From positions 971,001-1,035,000 of the forward strand of contig CALNXK010000173.1 of NCBI GenBank assembly GCA_942486035.1: DNA of 64,000 nucleotides, given 5' to 3'. This DNA comes from Porites lobata. Its lineage: Eukaryota; Cnidaria; Anthozoa; Scleractinia; Poritidae. Position numbers and translations under genes: made by a program. Below the pieces are notes generated by a model that was given only the letters and a program-made list of their open reading frames with translations, was not told the DNA's origin and made no database searches. Below, in pieces: positions 14,336 through 25,066 of this stretch; positions within the stretch are counted from its first letter, which is position 1, and each line of letters opens with the position of its first letter.

Positions 14336-17300
14336 GTAGGAAATCCGCGAAGTTATATATAATATGAGTGCAGTGGAGTGTTTGTTAAGGCAACATTTCG
14401 GGAAGAAAACATGCTGTAACTTAACGAGGGATATCCTGTATATCTTTAGAATTAATCTTTTGTTGCTATAATGCTTTTATCCCAGCCTGTCTGATAGCAG
14501 GTGTCATTATTTGTGGATACAATAAAACGATTGTGCGATATAAGCTAACTAAACGAGGTCCACTGTTAGGCTCATATACATTTATTTCTAATTATATCAG
14601 TCTCTTTAAGACATTTATAAGTGTTTAATTTTTTTTTTCGCTATTGTCAGATCCATACAAAATAACATTGCAATAGACCTTATTCACGATACCCACCGTC
14701 TTTGCACGCGCTTAATGACTGATGTCAAGTGGTTTCTCAAGGGGCAAACAAGTGAAAACACTTGCCAATGGAAGAAATCGCGGTCGAATTTATTCTAAAC
14801 ACCAGAAATGAAAAACTTTTCATCTTAAAACCATAATGGGAAATTATGGTGAAAGTGATCATTTTTACTTTTTTTAGACGTCGTAGCGACCGTAGATGTC
14901 CTTACAGCAAGCAATAATGACGTAAATTTTGTCGAAACTCGAGCTGTACATTTTGCGCAACTACTAAATCGTCATCTTGTTTTAATACAGTAAACAAACG
15001 CGACCGAAATAACTCGTTTTGGCAAATTTTATCGTTTTCCCCGTGAAATAGCACGAGACATTACTTTTATCCAATCGATCCTAGAGCGCGTGCAAAGATG
15101 GCGGGTATCGTGAATTTTATTTATTTATTTATTTATTTTTTCCAGTCACCAAACTATCTAATTTATCTGAATCGTTTCTCATTATTGGCCCATTTATTTT
15201 TTTCCATTACCTCTGTATCAAATTTCCAACTGCAACTCGTCTATACTATTTGAATTGTAGCGACTTTCCGATTCTTCATTAAATCCCCTGAAGAAGGACG
15301 GCTTGTCCGTCCGAAATATCGGGAAACCTTAAGTCGCTTTTCTCTTTGCTGTTTTGTTATTTATGTCTATATTTTCGTGAATGTGGTCTATTTGATCGTA
15401 GAAAGAGCGGGCCGCCCTCTGTGTGAGGCAATTTTCTAGTCGCGCACGTTTTTAAGCACCTGCGTCGAGAGGCGCTGGGTAAATCTTTGCGCACAATACA
15501 CTACTTATAAATACCTTCAATTTTTTTTTGCTCACTATGTAGACCAGTTTGAATTCACTAAACTCACTCAAGGATGATGCGGGAACACTCTCCAGGTATG
15601 GTGTATTATTGAAGACGGAGTTATCAGAGAGTTTAAGCTTCACGCATACGGCAAATGGCAAACGTCAGATTCAAATTGAGACTTCTCAAAATAGAAAATG
15701 AGTGGACAAAAACAACTCAATACAATTCTTATGGATAAAAAATTGCGTGAAACTACTAATTTATGTACCCTCTGACGTCACAGATTTTGCAGTGTTGCCC
15801 GCTCAGAGACTTTTGGCGGGAAACAATTTTTTGTCATATGTCATGTGATCTCGAAGTGACTAATGAGAGCGTGCGCTGTTGTGGAAAATATCCCTGCTAT
15901 ATAACAAAACCATTTATGTATCCTCACAGAAGTTCCAGTGGTAATACATTAAAAGATTCCAGTGAGGAAGGGCAGCCACAGCCTCCAACCAAACCCAAAG
16001 ACAAGGTAAGTGCTCTTTTAGCTTTTATCGCCCGACCTGAGCAGCAGCTCATCCCTGGGGGGTAGGGGAAAGGAAATTTCAAAGGACGAAGCGGGAAAGG
16101 GAGAGAGAAAGGGGAGAAGTTTCTCTTTCCTCGCTGTCTCCCCTTTTGGCAATTCTATTTCCATTTTCCCCCAGAAATGCCAGGCACTTTGGCTATTAGG
16201 AAGCTTAAAGAAGCACGATGACGACGACAATGATAACGTAAAAAAAAACAAACAAGCAAACAATTGGTTTTATGGTAAAACGACGTGCATCACGCTTTTT
16301 AGTACTTTCCTTTGACGTCCACTGCAACGACGGGACGTTTTATGGAGGACGCGAACATGCAACGACGAATTCTCCTTCTCAACCTGGATACAACAACAAG
16401 AAGAGCAACCAACCAACCATTTTATTTTGGCAAGTTAAAACATTTACAATAACGGCATTAATTAAAATAGATCAGGCATTATAAAGTTACAGTCCTTAAG
16501 AATTGAAAGGCAGGAAAAATCGTCCACATTTGGCTAATTGAGCTTGTCTAAATAGGTGCGGTAAAGTTTGAAACAATGTAAATTCATATTTTAGCGATGT
16601 TTTCACGACCGTTGTCGTCATCTTTGCTTAAGCTCCATATTATCGCTCGGAGTTCGAACATGGTAAAAGTGTCGGCGGAGGATAGACTGGGCTGTAAATG
16701 TCAACCTCTTACGCTTAAAGTTTTTGTTGTGTTCTTAAGCGCTTTCTTTGACAATTCTCTCACCAAGAAACCTCGTCCTCATTAAGTTAGTTGTGAAAAA
16801 CTTCAATTAGAATCCGACTCAGGAAACATTTTTTGTTTCTTTACTTTTGTTCGTATGTTTACGTGTCCTCGCAGGGCATAGACGCTGTAAAGAGTTTAAA
16901 AGAGAATGTATCGTCCTTTATGGCTGCCCATGCTTCAGCATAGTGACTCGAATTTTAGAATCTGCTTTATGTTTTTGTAGGCACGTCGTCGCACTGGTAC
17001 ACAGGAAGAGTTCTTATACCCGGATAGAATCAAAACCAGGCGACCGCCTCTGCTTGACACAGTCGGGGACGAGGAAGATGGTGTTACAACGCCAAATCGT
17101 TCACTAGTACCTGCACTTCCGGTTGCCGGGGAGCCCAAGGGTGCTCGTCAGATATCCCCGGAACTCATGCAGAAACTATTGGAGTTAGAGAAATCTCGCA
17201 AGACTCAGAGTTGCGAATCTCTCATGCTGCCTCCTCCTGTACCCCAAGGCACACAGAGTCAAAGTCAGGGGGGACCTGTCAAGTCATCCCGGTCCAACTC

Positions 17301-20300
17301 TCTCGTTGATAGCTCTACAGTGGCGCTTCCTGCCTCATTAGTTCGCGGTAACATTAAATCAAAGTCGGCCAGAAGTTTTCCTGGCAGCAAATACGGGAAC
17401 TCGGTCGTGAATATGCCTAGGTCCCAGCCCACCTCGCCTGCTCTGCAGAGGAAGTCATTGCCAGATAGGCCTGGGGCGGGGTAAGTTAAAATGTTATTGT
17501 TGTAACGTTTCCATTTTAACGAAAGGTAATGGTGGAGTCTTAACACGACCGTGCAGCAAGACCTTGAAATAACAGAAGGTCACTTTCAACGTGGACTTGT
17601 TAAAGTGCTTTCAGATTAAAATTCGATACCCTCATACATTGTTAGCTATCCCCATAACACTTTTTGTTTATTCATGCCAATTTGGGTTGGACGACTCGTT
17701 TTTCTACCATAGAAGTGAGTAGATTTTTCTCAACAGCGCTCTTAACACGTGTTTACGAGTATGAAATTGCAATTTAGAGCTAATAGCATCCCTGAACTAC
17801 TCTTTCCTGTTGCTGACTAGCAAATAATTAAACATCGGGAATAGGATTGGTGCGGCAACGGTTATGTAATAATACAAGACAAACGAAGTTAATTCGCAAT
17901 TATCTCGTACTTGTAGTCAAATATAGAGATCCCAGTCTTATTACTTGGCTAACCGACAATATTAACTCTGACTGATTCTTGTATCCCCAGATTAGCTATG
18001 TGAAATGAGAATGAGATACATTTACTCCCAACCTGTATTTACTCAACTCTTGATCAACAACACTCTAGTGATGACGCTATACAATCTTTCGCCAGAGTCT
18101 CTAATTCTAAAGTAAAGTTACTGTTTTACTAGTCTACAGGTTTTCTTATGGACATTTTTCTCCATTCTGCTAGGGTTGATGACAGCGCTGTTTTGCAGAA
18201 GACCTCCGATGATGTGTTCGCTCGGTTGACAAGCAGCCTCGCTCAGGAGTCCGACCCAGACATGTAAGTACATACACTGTCAAGGTCACGCAAATCTCGC
18301 AAGAGGAAAATGACTTTCAGCAATAGTCAGTGCGTGTCGTTCATTGGTAAGTCTTTTAGCACGACTGACGAATGTCCTATTTTTTCCGCAATTCAGTTGT
18401 AGTTGACCGAATGAAAAAAATGTCATTCTTGTCTATTTTTTCCTTGTTTTGCCATCAGGTTTTCTCTACGAAATTGTAGGCGAGCGGGATTTCTGTTTCT
18501 AATCTTAAGTGTGGGCAGATACTCTTCGCACGAGCGAGAGCTCAGCTGTTTTTGTGGCTGCCGTTTTTGAAAGCAGTGTTAGATTTGTTGGAAAGTTCAA
18601 AAACGTTGACGACAAAAACCTCCCTTAACCACCCCCGCACCTTCGCCCCTACCTTCCTACCTCCTAGTCTCTTTTGAATCGCACACACCAAGTTTCGTCT
18701 TGAACATGAACGAATTAATTATTACGCTCGCGGGCCCCAAGAAAACGCTTTCAGTGTGGGTTACTCTGTTCTTGAAATGTTGTGATGGTTAAAAACAATT
18801 GCGTCAAAAGAATATTATCATAGGGTTAATACAAAACGTTTCTTTTCTCTCTGTGTAGTGGTCGAATGCTCCCACTTCGCCCGCCTGCGGGGAAACCTGC
18901 TTCCCTGGTTTGTACTTACGCCGCGACGGGTCACAACAGCGCGGTACTGTCTCTCGACGTCACGGAAGACTTAATGTTTACCGGATCTAAAGGTGAATTT
19001 ATTGTATTCACAATTGGCACTTCTAAAGGGGTATTACCACAACTAAATTACTCCAAAAAAAGACTTAATTTGCTTTGTGTTGTATCGAAAAACAAATACA
19101 TGTGGTGTAATTTAAAGGCATTGCTTCAGAGGATTCTTTTGAATGGTCAAACCATGGCATTTGGTGCACAAACGTGAAAGTTAGAAATATGTGACATGTT
19201 TCTGTATAAGGAGTTTGTAAGGATTTCAAAGGTGTTCTTGACGATACTGACTTAAACTGACACTGTTTCACAGACCGCACTGTTAAAGTCTGGGATCTTA
19301 ACACAGGCGAGGAGACACTGTCTTGTGCTGGTCACAAAAGAGACGTGGTAGCCGTGAGATACTGTCATAAAACACAGCGTATATTTGGAGCGTCACAGAA
19401 CGTTATCAAGGTAAAGACTGAGTATTTGCCGAGTGCCTCGTTAGTTGCAAGCGCCTGAGAAATATAGGGCGCAAATATGAAGCTTACCGCAAGAAACGAG
19501 GACGCACGCGTGTCCTCGTGTCTTGACCGCGAAGGCTAGCTATTGCTTATCTGATTGTTTTTAGTTATACTAATTCAGAGTTTATTGTCTTAAACGTTTA
19601 TAACATAAAACTGCAAATGAAATTATTTCACAACTGTTACGATTTTTCTCTACTGAAAGAGGAAAACAAACGAAAAAACTGAACTGGGATGTATGCAACG
19701 TGGGTATTTAAGTTGACAGCGATTTTCACTAGATGTTTCGACTCTCAAAGTTTTCTGAAGTCGTCAGTGCTAGAGCTAGACTTTTTTTTGCAAATGTTTT
19801 TCAGTAGTCTTGAGTATTTTTCATCATTTCCCCAGACACTTCGCCCATATTTTTCTTCGTTTGGCTCTTCAGTTTTAATACATAGAACGATATTGGGGAG
19901 AAAAGAACTCAGAAAAAGTTTTCCAAGTTCCACATGGGCATTGAACCTACCACCTTCCAGACATCAGCTCAATTCTTTAACCACTGAGCTACTGAGAACT
20001 CTAGTGTTGAGTAGCTCGTTTGTTGGCTGACATAGCGACCACATCTTTCAATCACACATGAGTCTTTGACTAAGTCGGATTAGTATAAGATTCTAGAAAC
20101 TGCCTACCTACTCCTCCCCTAAGCCAACATTTTGCCCTAATTGAAAAGTTAGTTATAACATTGGGTTAGGGGAGGGTAGGTCGACAGTTTTGCAGAATCG
20201 TGGGATCAGTGTAAGATTGTAAGAAACCCTCCCATCTACCCCTCCCCTAACCCAACATTTTGCCCGTAGTAAGCAGTTGGTGATGTTGGGTCAGGGGAGG

Positions 20301-23300
20301 GGTAGATGGGCTGTTGCCAAACAGGATCTTACACTGATCCGCTGACTCCTATTGGTCGTTCTAGGTGTGGGACATTAGGGATGGTAAGTGCATCAAGAGC
20401 CTTACGCCACCAGGCTCCTCTCTGGGTACCTTTTTGTCCAGTATGACGTCAGAGACTCAGATTAACGACCTGAAGCTTTCTGCTGATGGTTCACTGCTTT
20501 ACGCTGCCATGGGAACCACCGTCAGAATGTGGGACTTAGAAAGGTGAGTCACCTGAGGCCCGTTCTCGAAGTTCCTGTAACTTTTTGTTCGCGAAGCCAA
20601 ATATTAAAAATCCAAGTCTGAGAATAAAAGCGCTATCCGTAGACGACAAACCAGTCAATCTTGTTTTGTTAACTGATAGTTTATTAAGTTATCTCCAAAA
20701 CTATTGAAACTTCGACATTAAATATAAATAAAACAGCTGTCTGGCCCGGTAATTGACCAACGCTTAATATGCAGCTTTTGCAACAAACGCCAAAGAAGCG
20801 CAACAGGTTTAATAAGCAGAGCAAGAATTCTGGCCTTTTGGTACACTTTTCTGCCGTCACTGCACAACTGTGACGAGAGATTTTCTTATGCGACCTAATC
20901 CCAAGGCACGACAACGAATTTTTCTTATTCGCCTTTTTGGACCTGATCACGGCTCTTAGATATTCACTTTCAAAAGAATTCCTTTAAGTGTGATAAATTG
21001 AGAGATCGAAAAGTCGCAATGAAGTTCGAAAGAACGCAAATGCACTTTGCAAAAGACTTTTTCGCTGCCTTTGCCGTAGTGAGAAGTCCCTATTGACGGA
21101 GCGCCGTGGCAGAAGTCAGTGTTTTTAATCGTTCTTTATTTTCGCTTCCATTAAATTGTATTTCACTCGAGTTTATATATATTTTTTTATCAGTTATGCT
21201 ATGACTGGAAAGCTTGGTGGCCACGCTGGTCCTGTTATGACGGTGCTGCTCAGAGAAACTAATAAAGAATCCCTCGTGTTTACGGGCTCACGTGATCATT
21301 ACGTCAAGGTGAGAGAGTTTATGGACCCCCGTAATAAAGCTACAAAAATATACCACGTACCATGTCCGAGGGATAGGACCATTATGATCCGTCGAAAATG
21401 TGTTATTTTGAGCTTATTCTCATAAGTTATTCTACAGTGGTTGTTCAATGGCGTGAATTTAAGTAACCAAATAAGGACTTTCAGTTTTTCTCGGCATTTT
21501 CTGCTTTTCTTTTAAGGAGTGTTTGAAATATGTTCTTTGGAGAGAAATAGAGAATATTACACGGTGGCGAGAAGCGCGAACGAGTGAGATATTAGAGAGT
21601 TTTAGATCCGAGTTTACCGCGAACCTCTAACCGCGGTTTGCCGTTACCCGTTTGCGGTTCAACGTTCAAACATAATTCGATTTAGATTGGTGGTGGATTT
21701 TAGAAGTGGATTCTGCTTTATTTTTCCACTTAGAAATAGAAGAAAAATCAGTCAGTGAAAATAAAAGAAATTTACGGTAACACTGGGTTATCTAGCAGCA
21801 AAGAGCTGTAAATTCTTACATTAGTTCTTCTTGCAATTTTACGGCCGCCATCCTGAACCAGCAACCATGAATGGCACTTGTTTCCAAGATCCAATAGGAT
21901 TTATCAAATTTAGCATTTCGCCTGTACTTTGTGCCTTTGTTAATGGATAAAGACTTGCTCCACAAGATTTTTGTATCATTACGTGGGATAAAACAAGATT
22001 TATACGCTAAAATCTTTCAGGTAAATGACATACGTGAAAACCTATCTCCCCACGTTGAAAACGCACGTCGTAAACCTCAAACGTGACGCGAAAGACTTGT
22101 CACGTGACCTCCAGCGGTTAGAGGTTTGCGGTAAACTCGGATCTAAAACTCTCTATTGCTCTTGCACGAGAACATAAAATTCATATCTTCGAGCTAACGT
22201 GTAATATTCTTTTTATTATATAAACATACTGATGACGGCGTTTTTGATGATTTTCCGAAGATTTCCAACCACCTTCCGAAGATTTTTCAAATTGTCCCGA
22301 AGACCAGACGAACGTTACCGAACACTTTCCGAGAATTTCCGAAAATGTCCGAAGATTTCCGAAGATTGCCGAGCACTTTCGAGGAAGACCCGAAGATGTT
22401 TCGATGATACACCAACGAATTTAAGTACAATTTAAGAGACAAACCTGATGTCAGTGAAATTCGATATCTTTACATGTAAAAATATCGTATTTTTACGTGT
22501 TCAGATACCACATTTCTCGGTGGTAGAAATCCTTGTAAAACACTGCAGTTTATATGATAAATATTGATAACTGATATGTCTTGTGTGTGTGTTACAGATA
22601 TTTGAACTGAATGGCTCTAATGTCGGCGTACAGGTTAGTAGAATTTCGTCTTTACTGTATGGAATCTGTATTAGAGTCGATAATGTCCGTGGTCCTTGAC
22701 TGGTGTTTAACAGAGTCTTGACATACACTTTTGAAGTGACTCGTGGATACGTACCCTTGTCTTACTTTATGGTTCACGTGCGTAAGAGACTTTACACAGA
22801 ATTGTTAAATCCAAGCAATTTAACAACGTGATACATTACTTGAAATATATCTCGTACAGTATCGCAATTGAAGGAAGTTGATCTGGGGGTGGGGGTTGGG
22901 ATGATAGGCTTAAAAGAGGTTGCTACTAAATAGAAGAAATGCAGTAACCCTGATAATCGACTTAGGTGTTGCCTTTGTGCATCTCTCGTGGTTTGGTGGA
23001 TTAAGTTCCTCTTCCTTATCGTGATCGCTTACTTGTAGAAGTCAAAAAGGAAATCTCGATTGGGATGATAAAAATCTTTTAGAAACGGACACGTGCAGCG
23101 ATGTTGCTCCGCGAAATGTTACGTCGTATGTCTGGTTATCTTTTGTAAAATTCAGTTGATCATACATTGCGTGTAACTGGCGCCGCGACAAAAGTTTTTT
23201 GTGGGGTGGGGTGGGGAGATAGGGGTTTGACGTGGCGGTCACCCGGCTGAATAAACTTCTTGCGAGCCTAAAGAAAACGCAAGCATTGCAAGCTAAATTG

Positions 23301-25033
23301 ACCTCATCATCATGTTTCTTGCAGTCTGCCAAGAGCAAGCTGGAGCCACCTCACTATGATGGAGTCCAATCGTTGGCTCTTAAAGGAAAATATCTATTTA
23401 GCGGGTCACGCGATAATAGTATTAAAAAATGGAATACTGAAACTCAACAGCTTGTACAGGTGAGTTTGGCACTTGTTAAAATCTTAGATGGGTGGTTCGC
23501 GTGCATAGGATTGATAATAACCGACTAACAAAGAAGCTGTTATACTCTCAGCTCTGGGTGGGGGAGGTCTAGATTAAGGTTCAAAGATGTTGTTAAGAGA
23601 AACATGAAATAGAGCTAAATTGATCTTAACCCGATGGCTGGAGAGTGCCAACAATGGAGGAGACTAATAATTATTAAACTCTGCTTAACCCTACAACAGT
23701 CTTAGTCGAATCGACTGACTGCAGTGGTGATGATGATGATGAACGCTGAACATTCCAAAAGTGCGGCGAAAATAAGTAATTCTTACTGACTAAATGACAT
23801 AAACTTTCTTAGCTTAAGGACGTTTCTCTATCGCCGTTTGTCGCAAGTAGCCTATAAACATCAAGAATGACATCTGCGCAGTTAGTTTTAGTTAGGTGTT
23901 AGGGTAAAGTCTTCTCTATCACGTGACGATTTGTTTTGGTTCCTTTTTAGCACATGACCGGAGCTCATAAGGACTGGGTGTGTGCGTTAGATTTCTTGCG
24001 TCCGCAAAACGTGCTGCTCAGCGGCTGTCGTGGTGGCATGCTCAAGCTGTGGCGAGTGGAGAATGGGTCTCCTGTGTGTAAGTAAACTGTTTCCAGCATT
24101 TTTATTTTTTTTCTTGGCAGGGGTGCGGGGGATGGGGGTTGGGTGGGGTGGGTGGGTAAGTACTCTATTCTTTTTCTTCCCTTTTATTTTAGGATCACAC
24201 GTTTTTAGAACGATAAATAATAAAGTTCCTTTTCTAAATTTGGAATATACAGTTGTTGCGGTTTTGTGAGCTGGATCTCCTTTTCGGTAATCCCGGATTC
24301 GACTTCTCAACCATGCTTTTGCCCACTGCTATTTGGGACTTTAAATCATGTTATGTGTCACTTGCTTTAATACTTGTCCATGATTTACATTGAGTCGAGT
24401 GTCTATAAACAAGCTGCAGGGGTTTCAATAAGCACCGAAGGCCGACGAAACGCGTCGGTTACTTTGCTCATAGAAGTCAGCTACTTTTTTCTAGAAAGAA
24501 GAAGCAACTAGTTTGAAAAACGTTGTAAAAAAAAGTGTGTCATAAAATCTGAATGAAAACGTAATTATGACATGTTTTCATAGGGGCCCACTGGTTTTAC
24601 GTTATGCTTTAGTCATGTGAACGCTATATTTCAGTCAATTTTCACAAGTTTCTTTTTATTGATTTACGCAGAATTTGTTAATGTACAAAAGTACGTAATT
24701 TAGTTTTCATCATTTGTTCTTTGCTTGTAGGAATTAATTGTGACTGATTATTCAAAAGCTGAATGAAAGCTACATTTTCTTGAATGAAATACACGCTCCT
24801 TTGTTCTCAATTTAGTCCCCAGAACACTGAAAACCGCATTATAGGGCTTTGAAATTTCAGAATTTTCTGGGGAAACACGTCCCCAAACCCCCCTTAGAAA
24901 AAAGGGGACTAACGGCCACTTGTTGATAGCCAGAGTCGGTTACTCTATTCAAACCTGTTGGCTACTTCAATTTTTATTGAAACCGCTGTCAAGCTAGATT
25001 AACTAATACACTCTCAATATACGAAGGGTAATG

Positions 25034-25066
<33 letters not shown>

